Source: Acidimicrobiaceae bacterium
GTDB lineage: Bacteria > Actinomycetota > Acidimicrobiia > Acidimicrobiales > RAAP-2
Direction: 5' to 3'
Length of the DNA: 64,000 nt
NCBI GenBank assembly: GCA_027315315.1
Contig: DAHUYG010000033.1
Location: 62,001 to 126,000, forward strand
The translations under genes were made by a program, and so were the position numbers. Shown here one piece after another: positions 1-10,092 of this stretch; within the stretch, counting starts at the first letter, position 1; each line of letters opens with the position of its first letter. The notes under the pieces were generated by a model. That model had not been told where the DNA came from. It worked only from the letters and a program-made list of their open reading frames with translations, and did no database searches.

Positions 1-118
1 CGGGCGGCAGCGATCGCTCGAGGGTGCCCTGGGGGCCCTGCACGGTCACCGACCGGCCGGCGAGGGTCACCGACACCCCCGAGGGGATGGCGATCGGGGC
101 TCTTCCGACGCGCGACAT
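1..118 (-). CDS. rplF: 50S ribosomal protein L6 (partial, N-terminus only)
   Basis: Reverse translation [37 protein letters not shown]; typical L6 N-terminus; last gene of the minus-strand ribosomal block, truncated by window edge. Confidence 0.9.
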   Translation of the reverse strand, partial: MSRVGRAPIAIPSGVSVTLAGRSVTVQGPQGTLERSLPP

Positions 119-175
119 CAGCGAGCACCTCCCAAGGGGCCCGGGCGCGCACGGCGACGCTGCGTGAGGAATCGG

Positions 176-580
176 CTACCAGACATAACAGAGCACCTCG
201 CCCCCCAGGTGGTGCTGCCGGGCCTCGCGGTCGGTCATGAGCCCGTGGCTCGTGGACACCACGGCGACACCCACGCCACCGAGCACCCGGGGGATGCGGT
301 CGGCACGAGCGTAGATGCGAAGGCCCGGCTTGGAGACGCGCTTCAACCCGGCGATGGTCCGCGACCGGTCCGGGGCGTACTTCATGGTGATCTCGAGGGT
401 CGACCCGGGACCCCGGTCGGCCTTGGAGACCGAGTACCCCGCGATGTAGCCCTCCTTCTCCAAGATGGCGGCGAGCGCCTCTTTCACCTTGGAGCCGGGC
501 ATCTTCACGGTGTCGAACTGCGCCGAGTTCGCGTTCCGGATGCGGGTGAGCATGTCCGCGATGGGATCGGTCATCGTCAT
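176..580 (-). CDS. rpsH: 30S ribosomal protein S8
   Basis: 134 aa, [40 protein letters not shown]... classic S8. Confidence 0.97.
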   Translation of the reverse strand: MTMTDPIADMLTRIRNANSAQFDTVKMPGSKVKEALAAILEKEGYIAGYSVSKADRGPGSTLEITMKYAPDRSRTIAGLKRVSKPGLRIYARADRIPRVLGGVGVAVVSTSHGLMTDREARQHHLGGEVLCYVW

Positions 581-593
581 GACGCCACCTCCC

Positions 594-779
594 TCACCAG
601 CTCGACTTGGTCACGCCCGGCACCTCGCCGGCGTGGACCATCGTCCGGAGGCAAATGCGGCACAGACCGAACTTGCGGAACACCGCCTTGGGGCGTCCGC
701 ACCGCTGGCAGCGCGTGTAGCCGCGCACCTTGAACTTCGGGATCCGTTGCTGCTTTTGGATGAGTGCCTTCTTTGCCAT
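594..779 (-). CDS. rpsN: 30S ribosomal protein S14 type Z (zinc-binding)
   Basis: 61 aa, [45 protein letters not shown]; two CxxC motifs. Confidence 0.97.
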   Translation of the reverse strand: MAKKALIQKQQRIPKFKVRGYTRCQRCGRPKAVFRKFGLCRICLRTMVHAGEVPGVTKSSW

Positions 780-784
780 GTCGC

Positions 785-1426
785 TTATCGGGTCTCCTGT
801 CGGAACGGAAAGCCGAACGCCCGGAGGAACGCGCGGCCCTCGTCGTCATTGGAAGCGGTGGTGACGATCGTGATGTCCATGCCCCGCACCGTGTCGATGC
901 GGTCGTAGTCGATCTCGGGGAAGATCAGCTGCTCGGTGACGCCGAAGGTGTAGTTGCCGTTCCCGTCGAACGAGCGGGGCGAGAGGCCCCGGAAGTCACG
1001 CACACGCGGGATCGTGATCGAGATCAGCCGGTCAAAGAACTCCCAGGCCCGGTCGCCCCGGAGGGTCACCTTCACGCCGATCGCGTTGCCCTCCCGGAGC
1101 TTGAAGCCGGCGATCGACTTCTTGGCCCGGGTGACGACGGGCTTCTGCCCCGAGATCATCTCGAGGTCGCGCTGTGCGCCCTCGATCAGGGAGGGCTGCT
1201 GGGTGGCCCGGCCGACCCCCATGTTGAGCACGATCTTCTCGAGGCGCGGCACCTGCATGACGTTGTCGAGGCCGAGATCGCGCTGCAGTTCGGCCCGAAA
1301 CTGGCCGAGGTAACGCTCCTTCAGGCGGGGCCGGGAGGCGGTTCGCCCGCCGGACGCACCGTCGGCCGGGACCGGGCCCTTGGACTCGGATGCGTCCTCG
1401 CGCACCTCGGTCTCCTCGGGGCTCAC
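785..1426 (-). CDS. rplE: 50S ribosomal protein L5
   Basis: ...[39 protein letters not shown]...; likely GTG start at 1426 overlapping the rplX stop. Confidence 0.93.
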   Translation of the reverse strand: MSPEETEVREDASESKGPVPADGASGGRTASRPRLKERYLGQFRAELQRDLGLDNVMQVPRLEKIVLNMGVGRATQQPSLIEGAQRDLEMISGQKPVVTRAKKSIAGFKLREGNAIGVKVTLRGDRAWEFFDRLISITIPRVRDFRGLSPRSFDGNGNYTFGVTEQLIFPEIDYDRIDTVRGMDITIVTTASNDDEGRAFLRAFGFPFRQETR

Positions 1427-1731
1427 AGCTGGGCCCCGCACTTCCGGCAGACGCGCACCTTGCGGCCCTCGTCGTCGATGTCCATTCCCACGCGAGCCGG
1501 ACCGCCGTGCGCGTTGCACCACACCGAGACGGCTGAGGCCGCCATCGGCATGAACTTGTCGATGATGCCGCCCTGCATCGTTGCCCGCCTTGGCTTGGTG
1601 TGGCGCTTGGCGATGTTGACGCCGTCGAGCACCACCTTGTCCTCTGAGGGCACGGTGCGGACCACCTCGCCCCGCTGGCCGCGGTGCTTTCCGGTGCGGA
1701 CCACGACCCGGTCGCCCTTGCGGATCCGCAT
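1423..1731 (-). CDS. rplX: 50S ribosomal protein L24
   Basis: [47 protein letters not shown]...; start trimmed from the longer ORF to ATG at 1731. Confidence 0.95.
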   Translation of the reverse strand: MRIRKGDRVVVRTGKHRGQRGEVVRTVPSEDKVVLDGVNIAKRHTKPRRATMQGGIIDKFMPMAASAVSVWCNAHGGPARVGMDIDDEGRKVRVCRKCGAQL

Positions 1732-2099
1732 CAGAGCACCTCCGGAGCGAGCGAGACGATGCGCATGAAGCGCTTGTCGCGCAGCTCCCGGCCAACCGGA
1801 CCGAAGATACGGGTCCCGCGGGGCTGCTGCTGGTCGTTGATCAGCACGGCGGCGTTCTCGTCGAAGCGGATGTAGCTGCCGTCGGGGCGGCGCTTCTCCT
1901 TCTTCGTCCGCACGACGACGCAACGCACGACGTCGCCCTTCTTCACGGCGGCGCCCGGGATGGCGTCCTTCACCGTGGCGACGAAGATGTCACCGATGCT
2001 CGCGTAGCGGCGGCGCGAGCCCCCGAGCACCCGGATGCAGAGCACCTCTTTGGCCCCGGAGTTGTCGGCCACCCGCAGCCGCGATTCCTGCTGGATCAT
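1731..2099 (-). CDS. rplN: 50S ribosomal protein L14
   Basis: [58 protein letters not shown]...; 122 aa. Confidence 0.97.
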   Translation of the reverse strand: MIQQESRLRVADNSGAKEVLCIRVLGGSRRRYASIGDIFVATVKDAIPGAAVKKGDVVRCVVVRTKKEKRRPDGSYIRFDENAAVLINDQQQPRGTRIFGPVGRELRDKRFMRIVSLAPEVL

Positions 2100-2371
2100 C
2101 GGGCGCGCTCCATGACCTCGGTGAGACGCCAGCGCTTCAGCTTCGAAAGCGGGCGCGTCTCGGTGACCCGGACCCGGTCGCCCACCTTGGCGGTGTTCTC
2201 CGGGTCGTCCACGTAGAGGCGCTTGGTACGCTGGACCGTCTTGCCGTAGCGGGGGTGCCTCACCCGCTCGACGACGGCGACGACGACCGTCGAGCGCATC
2301 GAGTCGGATACGACCATGCCCTCTCGGACCTTGCGCCGGTTCGCCCGGTTCTCGGTTGTGTCGGCCATCAC
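2096..2371 (-). CDS. rpsQ: 30S ribosomal protein S17
   Basis: [55 protein letters not shown]. Confidence 0.95.
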   Translation of the reverse strand: MMADTTENRANRRKVREGMVVSDSMRSTVVVAVVERVRHPRYGKTVQRTKRLYVDDPENTAKVGDRVRVTETRPLSKLKRWRLTEVMERAR

Positions 2372-2898
2372 TGCTCCTCGTCGACCTGGGACGTCTCGGC
2401 GGACCTGCGGATTCGCCGGGCGCGGGGGCGCCTCGCTGCGGGCTGCTCGGCGGCCGGCTCCTCGGCGGCCGGCTCCTCATCTGGTTCACCTGGTTCGTCG
2501 CCGGCGGCGGGCTCGATCTCGACCTGCTCGGTCTCGGATGCCTTCGCTCGCCGCCTGGGTCGCGCCCGCGGTGCCTCGGAGCCCTCCTCGGAGTCTTCCT
2601 CGGTGTCGAGCACAGGCTCCTCGGCCGCCCGCTCGGCGTCGCGCCGCTGCGCGCGGACCCGCTCGGGCCTCGGTGCCGGCGGCTCGTAGGTGACGCCCTC
2701 GGCCTCGGCAATCTCGATCGCCCGCAGGACGGTCATGGCGCGGGCGATGTCCCGCCGGACCAACTTGATCTGGGCGACGTTGTCGAGCTGTCCGGTGGCG
2801 AGCTGGAAGCGGAGATTGAGCAACTCGCGACGGGACTCCACCAACCGTTGTCCCAGCTCCTCGGGGTCCATCGTGAAGAACTCGGTCGATCGGGCCAT
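2368..2898 (-). CDS. rpmC: 50S ribosomal protein L29 with long acidic C-terminal extension
   Basis: N-terminal ~70 aa is L29 ([49 protein letters not shown]); ORF continues to 176 aa. Confidence 0.93.
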   Translation of the reverse strand: MARSTEFFTMDPEELGQRLVESRRELLNLRFQLATGQLDNVAQIKLVRRDIARAMTVLRAIEIAEAEGVTYEPPAPRPERVRAQRRDAERAAEEPVLDTEEDSEEGSEAPRARPRRRAKASETEQVEIEPAAGDEPGEPDEEPAAEEPAAEQPAARRPRARRIRRSAETSQVDEEQ

Positions 2899-3335
2899 CA
2901 GACCGACACCTCCGAGGCACCGTGGGTGCCCGGACGGACCACGAAGCGCGCCTTGATCGGCAGCTTCTGGATGGCCCGCTCCATGGCCGCGCGAGCGAGC
3001 GTGCTCTCCACGCCCGAGAGCTCGAAGAGGATCCGGCCGGGGCGAACCACTGCCACCCAGTGCTCGGGGTTGCCCTTACCCGAGCCCATCCGGGTCTCGG
3101 CGGGCTTCTCGGTGACCGGCTTGTCGGGGAAGACGCGGATCCAGACCTTCCCGCCGCGTCGCACGTGACGGGTCATCGCGATCCGGGCGGCTTCGATCTG
3201 GCGGGCGGTGATCCACCCGGGCTCGAGCGCCTGGATGCCGAAGTCGCCGAAGGTGATGGTGGTGCCACCCTTTGACACGCCACGGAGGCGCCCGCGCTGC
3301 TGCTTGCGGTGACGGACCTTGCGGGGCATCAGCAT
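2898..3335 (-). CDS. rplP: 50S ribosomal protein L16
   Basis: [58 protein letters not shown]. Confidence 0.97.
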   Translation of the reverse strand: MLMPRKVRHRKQQRGRLRGVSKGGTTITFGDFGIQALEPGWITARQIEAARIAMTRHVRRGGKVWIRVFPDKPVTEKPAETRMGSGKGNPEHWVAVVRPGRILFELSGVESTLARAAMERAIQKLPIKARFVVRPGTHGASEVSV

Positions 3336-3337
3336 GA

Positions 3338-4432
3338 CTAGTCGGACTCCCTGCGGAAGTGGGGCGCCTCGTGGTGCTGGTGGCGCGTCTGGCGCTCCAT
3401 CTGCTCGTCCTGGGCCAGACGGCGCTCGAGCTCGTCGGGCTCGGAGGGCACCTCGAGGAGCTCGCGGGCCGGCGTCTCGGGGGTCTCTGGGGCCTCTGCG
3501 GTCTCCGGGGCCTCTGCGGTTTCGGGGGCCTCTGCGGTTTCGGGGGCCTCCGGGGTCTCCGCCGCTGGCGGTTCGGGTGCCGCGGCGACGGGCGGGGCCA
3601 CGGCCGCCTCGGGCGCCTCGGGCGCCTCTTCGATGAGGTCGTCGTCCATGCCGTCGTCGACGGCGCTCCCGGGCTCGCCCTGGTCCCGACGCCGGCGACC
3701 GCCGCCCGCGGTGATCAGTCGGCGCGGCCGGGCCTGGCCCGAGGTCTCCCCGACCGCCATGGCCGCCTCACGGGTGATCTTGTCGTCGATCGACACCTTG
3801 TAGGGCAGGATGTCGCCCTTGTAGATCCAGACCTTGACGCCGACGCGGCCGGCGGTGGTGCGGGCCTCGCGGAACCCGTAGTCGACGTCGGCCCGCAGCG
3901 TCTGGAGGGGCACCCGGCCCTCGCGGTAGGACTCCTTGCGGGACATCTCCGAACCGCCGAGGCGCCCCGAGCACTGCACCCGCACCCCCTGGGCGCCGGC
4001 CTTCTGCACGGTCTGGATGGCCCGCTTCATGGCCCGGCGGAACGCCACACGACGGACAAGCTGGTCGCAGATGCCCTGCGCGATGAGGGCGGCGTCCATC
4101 TCGGGGCGCTTGATCTCTTGGATGTTGAGCTGGATCCGGTTGGGGAGGCCGGTGATCTCCTCCAGCTTCTTCTTCAGCCGGTCGGCCTCCGAGCCGCGCC
4201 GCCCGATGACGATCCCCGGACGCGCCGTGTGGATGTCCACCCGGACGCGGTCGCGCGTGCGCTCGACCTCGATGCGGCTGACCGCCGCCGCCTCGAGCTG
4301 TGACATGAGGTAGTCGCGGATACGCCAGTCCTCAACCACGAAGTCGCGGTAGCGGCGCTCCTCGAACCACCGGGACTTCCAGTCGGTCGTGACGCCGAGC
4401 CGGAACCCGTAGGGGTTGACCTTCTGACCCAT
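3338..4432 (-). CDS. rpsC: 30S ribosomal protein S3 with long low-complexity C-terminal extension
   Basis: [42 protein letters not shown]...; 364 aa versus the usual ~210-280. Confidence 0.96.
   Translation of the reverse strand: MGQKVNPYGFRLGVTTDWKSRWFEERRYRDFVVEDWRIRDYLMSQLEAAAVSRIEVERTRDRVRVDIHTARPGIVIGRRGSEADRLKKKLEEITGLPNRIQLNIQEIKRPEMDAALIAQGICDQLVRRVAFRRAMKRAIQTVQKAGAQGVRVQCSGRLGGSEMSRKESYREGRVPLQTLRADVDYGFREARTTAGRVGVKVWIYKGDILPYKVSIDDKITREAAMAVGETSGQARPRRLITAGGGRRRRDQGEPGSAVDDGMDDDLIEEAPEAPEAAVAPPVAAAPEPPAAETPEAPETAEAPETAEAPETAEAPETPETPARELLEVPSEPDELERRLAQDEQMERQTRHQHHEAPHFRRESD
3489..3560. repeat. Four tandem ~18-bp units (consensus GGGGCCTCTGCGGTTTCG) inside rpsC
   Basis: Units begin at 3489, 3507, 3525 and 3543; encode repeated AEAPET in the S3 tail. 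Confidence 0.9.
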
Positions 4433-5139
4433 TAGCCCTTCGTCTCCTCGCCGGCCTGCGCGCCCTGTTCGTCGTCTTCGTCCTGCTCTGCCTCTTCAGC
4501 GGCCTCGTCGTCCGAAGCCTCGGCGGTCTCGTCGGCCGCGAGATCCTCGTCCATCTCGAGCTGCTCGTCCTCGGGCAGCTCGTCTTCGAGCTCGAGCTCT
4601 TCGGCCTCCGCCTCCTCGGCCTCCGCCGCGAGCCGGGCCTCCTCGGCCTCCGCCTGTGCGGCGCGGCGCCTCGTGAGGCGGCCCGAGAGATCGGCACGGC
4701 GACGCGACTCGGTCACCCGGCGGGAGCGGCGGGCCTGATTGGCGTCGCGCTCGGCCCGCCGGCGGGCCAGTCGCTCGTCGTCCATCCGGCTCACGATCAC
4801 GGTGACGTGGCAGCTGCGCTTGCGGATCCTGGTCGCCCGGCCCCGCGCCCGGGGGCGCCAGCGCTTGGCGGTCGGCGCCTCGTCCGCGTAGCAGGCCGAC
4901 ACGTAGAGGTCCTCGGCGTCCTGGCCGTCGTTGTGCACGGCATTGGCGACGGCGGAGGCGAGCACCTTCGCGATCTCGAGCGCGGCCTGGCGTTCGGTCC
5001 CCCGCAGGATCTCGGCCGCGCGGTCGGCGTCCTCGCCCCTGATCAGGTCGAGGACCTGGCGGGCCTTCGGGGCCGGGATCGACGAGTGCTTCAAAACCGC
5101 CCGGGTCCCGGGGCGCTCGTTGGTCTTCACGCCGGGCAT
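4432..5139 (-). CDS. rplV: 50S ribosomal protein L22 with long acidic C-terminal extension
   Basis: [45 protein letters not shown]...[11 protein letters not shown] followed by a ~115 aa Glu/Ala/Arg-rich tail. Confidence 0.94.
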   Translation of the reverse strand: MPGVKTNERPGTRAVLKHSSIPAPKARQVLDLIRGEDADRAAEILRGTERQAALEIAKVLASAVANAVHNDGQDAEDLYVSACYADEAPTAKRWRPRARGRATRIRKRSCHVTVIVSRMDDERLARRRAERDANQARRSRRVTESRRRADLSGRLTRRRAAQAEAEEARLAAEAEEAEAEELELEDELPEDEQLEMDEDLAADETAEASDDEAAEEAEQDEDDEQGAQAGEETKG

Positions 5140-5417
5140 CAGCGCCTCCCGGCCCGTTCCTGGCCGGCGTGGAACCTGAAGGTCCGCGTCGGCGCGAACT
5201 CGCCGAGCTTGTGGCCGACCATGGACTCGGTCACGTACACGGGCACGTGGCGGCGCCCGTCGTGGACGGCGATCGTGTGCCCGACCATGTCGGGGATGAT
5301 CGTCGAGCGCCTCGACCAGGTCTTAATGACCCGCTTCTCGCCCGTGGCGTTGAGTGCGTCGACCTTCTTCAGGAGGTGATCGTCGACGAAGGGCCCCTTC
5401 TTCAAGCTGCGCGGCAT
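5139..5417 (-). CDS. rpsS: 30S ribosomal protein S19
   Basis: [74 protein letters not shown]. Confidence 0.97.
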   Translation of the reverse strand: MPRSLKKGPFVDDHLLKKVDALNATGEKRVIKTWSRRSTIIPDMVGHTIAVHDGRRHVPVYVTESMVGHKLGEFAPTRTFRFHAGQERAGRR

Positions 5418-5425
5418 CTCGTCCC

Positions 5426-6262
5426 CTATCGCCTCGCCCCGCGGGTGCGGCGACGGCGGATGATCAACTTGTCCGAGTCCTTGTGGCGGGCCCGGGTCCG
5501 GCCCTCGGTCTTGCCCCACGGCGACACAGGGTGGCGGCCGCCCGAGGACTTGCCCTCGCCACCGCCGAGCGGGTGGTCGACGGGGTTCATGGCGACGCCG
5601 CGTGTCTGGGGGCGGATGCCCTTCCAGCGGTTGCGGCCGGCCTTGCCGACCTTGATCAGCTCCGCCTCGGGGGTGCCGACGACGCCGAGGGTCGCCCGGC
5701 AGTCGATCGAGACCCGACGCATCTCGGTCGAGGGCAGCCGCAGGGTCGCGAAGCCGCCGTCCTTGGCCACGAGCTGCACGCTCATGCCGGCACCCCGCGC
5801 CATCTTGCCGCCGCCGCCGGGCCGCAGCTCCACGTTGTGGACCACCGAGCCGACCGGGATGTAGCGCATGGGCAGGGCGTTGCCCGGCCGGATCTCGGCG
5901 CCTTGGCCGCTCTGGAGCCGGTCACCGACCTTCACCTGGGCCGGGGCGAGGATGTAGCGCTTCTCGCCGTCCACGTAGTGGAGCAGGGCGATCCGAGCGT
6001 TGCGGTTGGGGTCGTATTCGATCGCGGCGACCTTGGCCGGCACGCCGTCCTTGTCCCGGCGGAAGTCCACGATGCGGTACTGGCGCTTGTGGCCGCCGCC
6101 GCGGTGGCGCGAGGTCTTGCGGCCGTAGTTGTTGCGGCCGCCGCTCGAAGGGAGCGGTGCGGTGAGGGAGCGCTCGGGGCGGCTGCGGGTGATCTCGGAG
6201 AAGTCGGCGACGCTCTGGAACCGGCGTCCCGGGCTGGTGGGCTTTCGTGAGCGGACGGCCAT
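5426..6262 (-). CDS. rplB: 50S ribosomal protein L2
   Basis: 278 aa; ...[52 protein letters not shown]. Confidence 0.98.
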   Translation of the reverse strand: MAVRSRKPTSPGRRFQSVADFSEITRSRPERSLTAPLPSSGGRNNYGRKTSRHRGGGHKRQYRIVDFRRDKDGVPAKVAAIEYDPNRNARIALLHYVDGEKRYILAPAQVKVGDRLQSGQGAEIRPGNALPMRYIPVGSVVHNVELRPGGGGKMARGAGMSVQLVAKDGGFATLRLPSTEMRRVSIDCRATLGVVGTPEAELIKVGKAGRNRWKGIRPQTRGVAMNPVDHPLGGGEGKSSGGRHPVSPWGKTEGRTRARHKDSDKLIIRRRRTRGARR

Positions 6263-6270
6263 CGGTGTTC

Positions 6271-6561
6271 CTAGCTCTCGAAGAGGTCGATCTTGTCGCC
6301 CGAATGCAGCGTCACGAAGGCGCGCTTCGTGTCGGCGCGGCGACCGGGCACGTTCGTGCGGCGGTTGCGGGTGGACTTCCCCCGGCGGTTCAGGGTGTTC
6401 ACGTTGTCGACCTTCACGCCGAAGGCCTCCTCCACCGCACGACGGATCTCGAGCTTGTTGGCGTGCGGGTGGACGATGAAGACGTAGACGTTCTGCTCCA
6501 TGAGCCCGTAGGTCTTCTCGGAGACGACCGGGCGCACGAGCACATTGCCGAGGTCAGGCAT
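6271..6561 (-). CDS. rplW: 50S ribosomal protein L23
   Basis: [58 protein letters not shown]; start trimmed to 6561. Confidence 0.95.
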   Translation of the reverse strand: MPDLGNVLVRPVVSEKTYGLMEQNVYVFIVHPHANKLEIRRAVEEAFGVKVDNVNTLNRRGKSTRNRRTNVPGRRADTKRAFVTLHSGDKIDLFES

Positions 6562-7273
6562 CGCCCTGCTCCTCATTCTCGGGCTCCTCGGCGGCGGCCT
6601 CGGGCGTCCCGCCCCCCGGCAGCGTGGCGTCGGTGAACACGACCCAGTCGCTGCGGAGCACGTCGTAGGCGTTGAGCTCGGAGGCGACGATGGTGTCGAC
6701 CTCCGAGAGGTTGGCGAAGGACCGGCCGGCGACGAGGTCGTCGCCGGCCAACACCGCGAGCACCCGGCCGCCGAGGTCGAGCGCCTCCAGGGCGGCGATG
6801 GCGTCCTTGGTCTTCGGCTGCTCCCAGGGCCAGCGGTCGACGACGAGCACCCGGCCGTCTGCCGCCCGGTCGCTCAGCGCACTGGCGAGCGCCAGGCGCA
6901 CCATCTTCTTCGGGGTCCGCTGGCGGTAGCTGCGGGGCTTGGGCCCGAGGGCGATGCCGCCGCCGGCGAAGTGCGGCGAGCGCTCGGAGCCCTGGCGGGC
7001 TCGTCCGGTGCCCTTCTGGCGGTACGGCTTGGCGCCCCCACCGCGCACCTCGGCCCGGGTCTTGGTCGACTGGGTGCCCGAGCGCGCCGCCGCCAGCTGG
7101 GCCGTCACGACCTGGTGCAGCACCGCCTCGTTGGGCTCGATCCCGAAGATGCTCGGTTCGAGGTCGACCTCGCCCAGCTTCTCACCCGATGCGTCGTAGC
7201 GGTTCGCGCTCCGGCGGGTCGGCGCGGGCCGCTCCTTGCGCACGGGGCCGCGCAGCGCGCTTTCGGGGCTCAC
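6554..7273 (-). CDS. rplD: 50S ribosomal protein L4
   Basis: ...TKTRAEVRGGGAKPYRQKGTGRARQGSERSPHFAGGGIALGPKPRSYRQRTPKKMVRLAL...; short acidic C-terminal tail. Confidence 0.96.
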   Translation of the reverse strand: MSPESALRGPVRKERPAPTRRSANRYDASGEKLGEVDLEPSIFGIEPNEAVLHQVVTAQLAAARSGTQSTKTRAEVRGGGAKPYRQKGTGRARQGSERSPHFAGGGIALGPKPRSYRQRTPKKMVRLALASALSDRAADGRVLVVDRWPWEQPKTKDAIAALEALDLGGRVLAVLAGDDLVAGRSFANLSEVDTIVASELNAYDVLRSDWVVFTDATLPGGGTPEAAAEEPENEEQGDA

Positions 7274-7929
7274 CGGGCGCTCCCGTTCTGGCCGGCACCC
7301 TTCACGGTGTTGCGGAGCACGACCATCCCGCCCCGGGGTCCCGGGATGGCCCCCTTCACGAGGACGAGCTCACGCTCGGGGTCCGACGAGACGATCTGGA
7401 GGTTGAGGGCGGTCACGCGCCGGGCGCCGAGGCGGCCGGCCATTCGGGTGCCCTTGAAGACCCGCGACGGGGTGGCACAGGCGCCGATCGAACCGGGGGC
7501 CCGGTGGTGCTTGTGGTTGCCGTGCGCGCCGCCCTGGCCCTTGAAGTTGTGGCGCTTCATGCCGCCGGCGAAGCCCTTTCCCTTGGAGACCGCAATGGCG
7601 TCCACCCGGTCGCCGGGGCTCCAGATCTCCGCCGTCAGCTGCTGGCCGACCTCGAAGTCGCTGATGTCGTCGAGGCGCAGCTCGACGAGGCGCCGGCCCG
7701 GCTCGACCCCAGCCGACTCGTAGTGGCCCTCGACCGGCTTGTTGAGCGTCGAGCGGCGCCGGAAGCCGTAGGTGACCTGGAGGGCGGCGTAGCCCTCCTT
7801 CTCGGGGGTCTTCACCTGGACCACGCGCACGGGCGCGACGCGCAGCACGGTCACGGGGATGGCCCGGTTCTGGTCGTCCCAGATCTGGGTCATGCCGACC
7901 TTCTCGCCGACGATCGCCTTGGTGCTCAC
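7270..7929 (-). CDS. rplC: 50S ribosomal protein L3
   Basis: VSTKAIVGEKVGMTQIWDDQNRAIPVTVLRVAPVRVVQVKT...GGMKRHNFKGQGGAHGNHKHHRAPGSIG; GTG start at 7929. Confidence 0.95.
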   Translation of the reverse strand: MSTKAIVGEKVGMTQIWDDQNRAIPVTVLRVAPVRVVQVKTPEKEGYAALQVTYGFRRRSTLNKPVEGHYESAGVEPGRRLVELRLDDISDFEVGQQLTAEIWSPGDRVDAIAVSKGKGFAGGMKRHNFKGQGGAHGNHKHHRAPGSIGACATPSRVFKGTRMAGRLGARRVTALNLQIVSSDPERELVLVKGAIPGPRGGMVVLRNTVKGAGQNGSAR

Positions 7930-8328
7930 TGCTGCGTCTTTCTGGCCCCGAGGGGCCGCCGTCCACGCCAACGCTCCGCCCGGTTTCCCCGTGCGGAGCG
8001 CTCGATCGTGTCGACCCGAGGTCCCCGGCATACCGGGCGCTCGGGCACATCTGCTGAGGGGTGGACCAGGTTTTGGCCCGAAGAGGGAGGCTACACCACC
8101 CACGATGCGCTCCGCCACGGCGCCCCGGCGCGAGATCGACCGTGACCTGGCCGTGGTGCTCTCGTGCTGGGGCTCCCGAGCAACCTCGGGTGGGGGCCCG
8201 AGCGCCCCGGAGATCTCCATCTGCCCCGGTTGCATCCCGCGCTGCGCCGGGATCGCGTCCGGCGGGCCACCCGGCGGCGGCGGGGAGGACGCCGTTGGGC
8301 ACCCGTGGGCGCCCGGCCCCCGATCGGC

Positions 8329-8802
8329 TCAGACCCGGGCGGCCGCCACGTGGGGCAGGGCCAGGATCTCGGCCAGGGGATCTCCCTCTTCCTTGCCGAG
8401 CGCCCGGCGGGCGAAGGCGATCAGCGCCTCCTCGTGGGCCACGTAGGCGAGCGCGACCTCTCGCTCGAATGGTTCCTCGGCGAGCTCGACCAGCTGGCGG
8501 TACTTGGGCAGGAACTCCCCGGCCACCGCCTCGGTCCCCTCGAGCGTTGCCTCCCAGGTCCCCTCGGCCGAGCGCTCCGCTATCGTGACCGCCCCGGCGG
8601 CGGTCGCATCGGTGTCCCCCCGGTCGAACCCGAGACGGTCCATGACCGGCTCGGCCAGCTCCTTCGTCGCCCGCTCGAGCAGGGTCAGGACCTCGAGCTG
8701 GTGGCGGCGCTCCTCGTCGTACTCGTGTGCGGCCAGCCACCCGAAGAAGGTCTCTCCAAGCACCTCACCCTGGTAGGACTCGGTCCAAAGCTCGGCGCGC
8801 AT
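8329..8802 (-). CDS. Putative ferritin-like helical protein
   Basis: MRAELWTESYQGEVLGETFFGWLAAHEYDEERRHQLEVLTLLERATKELAEPVMDRLGF...EREVALAYVAHEEALIAFARRALGKEEGD; helical, Glu/His-rich; family call is by eye. Start chosen at 8802. Confidence 0.55.
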   Translation of the reverse strand: MRAELWTESYQGEVLGETFFGWLAAHEYDEERRHQLEVLTLLERATKELAEPVMDRLGFDRGDTDATAAGAVTIAERSAEGTWEATLEGTEAVAGEFLPKYRQLVELAEEPFEREVALAYVAHEEALIAFARRALGKEEGDPLAEILALPHVAAARV

Positions 8803-9093
8803 GGGGCCATGGTAGGCCCACCCCGTCCGCCGGTGCACCGCCGGCATCACGACCGGAAGCCCGGTCTCGCCGCCCCGGCGGCTCTGCTGACTAGCAAGGC
8901 CTTGACATGGCCGTGACGAACGAGTCGAAGGTCGACTCCGCTCCAGCGCCCGGCACGATCTCATCGACCGCGGAATGACGTTGAGGCCCGGCCGCCGAGC
9001 GAGTTCGGCTGCGACCAGATCACCCAAGCCAGCAGCCGCCAGAATTCGTGGTGGGATCACCGCTCACCCGACGCCCGACTGGGCCTTGGGCAC

Positions 9094-9372
9094 TCATGCG
9101 GCCACCAGCGGGTGGACGAGTGCCTGTTCGTACAACGGCTCAGGCGCTAGATCCTCACCGTTCGGCCAGGCGATGGTTCCAGCCTCGAAGTCCACCCGAA
9201 CCTGGGCGAAGTACTGCGGATCGGAAAGCGGCTCGAGCACGCCCCTCCAGCTCTCGGCTGAGAAGTCGACGTCTCCGACCGTCCCATCGTCAAACAGCAA
9301 ACGCAGGACCTGGTCGCGCAGCACCGCAACGCCCACAACCACCGGCAGGTAGGTCCCACTCACGCTCACCAT
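9094..9372 (-). CDS. DUF2442-like small protein
   Basis: VAVLRDQVLRLLFDDGTVGDVDFSAESWRGVLEPLSDPQYFAQVRVDFEAGTIAWPNGEDLAPEPLYEQAL matches the DUF2442 pattern. Confidence 0.75.
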   Translation of the reverse strand: MVSVSGTYLPVVVGVAVLRDQVLRLLFDDGTVGDVDFSAESWRGVLEPLSDPQYFAQVRVDFEAGTIAWPNGEDLAPEPLYEQALVHPLVAA

Positions 9373-9637
9373 GTTCCGGCAGCGGGGCGACGGACAGGAG
9401 GGGTCGGTTGTCCCGTGCGAGGTCCCAGTTCGCCATCAGTTCCCGCCGGTGCAGCCGAGCCCACTCAGTGACCAGGGCAAGCGAACGCGACTCCAGAGTG
9501 CCCGCCAGGACCACCCCTTCGATCGAGATCGAAGCGCGGTACTCCCCATGACTGGCGTGAAAGTGCGGAACGGGATGGTCACGTTCGTTCCAGTACATGT
9601 AGATCACGATTCCGCAGAACTCGGCGATCCGGGGCAT
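9290..9637 (-). CDS. DUF4160-like small protein
   Basis: MPRIAEFCGIVIYMYWNERDHPVPHFHASHGEYRASISIEGVVLAGTLESRSLALVTEWARLHRRELMANWDLARDNRPL; overlaps the DUF2442 ORF by 83 bp in another frame. Confidence 0.75.
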   Translation of the reverse strand: MPRIAEFCGIVIYMYWNERDHPVPHFHASHGEYRASISIEGVVLAGTLESRSLALVTEWARLHRRELMANWDLARDNRPLLSVAPLPEHGEREWDLPAGGCGRCGAARPGPAFAV

Positions 9638-10092
9638 CTCCTCTCAAGGTGCGCCCAGCCTGCACAGGCGTCGCCTCTATCCCGCCGCTCGAAGCCGACA
9701 GCGGGGCCGGGGAACCGCGTGGGGGTTAGCCGCAGCCAGGCACACCAACTTGAACTGATCAACGGCGTCGTGCGCCTCCCCCACGCGCTCGGTGTCTGAA
9801 CCTTCTTCGGTCGAGGTCGCCTCGGACCCATTCAGGAGCAGATCGTCCGGTCCTTGACCGAGGCTGACCGGGTCGGGCAAACGATCGAATGGGGCAAGCC
9901 GGATTCCAGCGAGTTCCCCGAGCTGCTGGTCGCCGAGGAGCAGGCTCGCCGAGAAGCCGAGGAGGGGTACCTGGAATCCCTGGGCACCCTCTCGGTCGAC
10001 GACCTCGCTCGACGAGCTAACTGGTCTGTACCGACCTGAGTGAGGGGATTGGCCCGATTGCCGACGTCTTGGGCGGCCGAGGCCACCGGGCG

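Noticed and set aside
7941-7960. GGCCCCGAGGGGCC palindrome upstream of rplC
   Set aside because: Could be part of a leader hairpin, but short GC palindromes are expected by chance in this composition; no U-tract for a terminator.
9371-9880. Short ORFs on both strands downstream of rpsJ
   Set aside because: No family resemblance, mutually overlapping; considered non-coding.
9854-10039. 61-aa plus-strand ORF (MTEADRVGQTIEWGKPDSSEFPELLVAEEQARREAEEGYLESLGTL)
   Set aside because: Composition looks protein-like and could be an antitoxin remnant, but it is short, TTG-started and without a recognised family, so not listed as a CDS.
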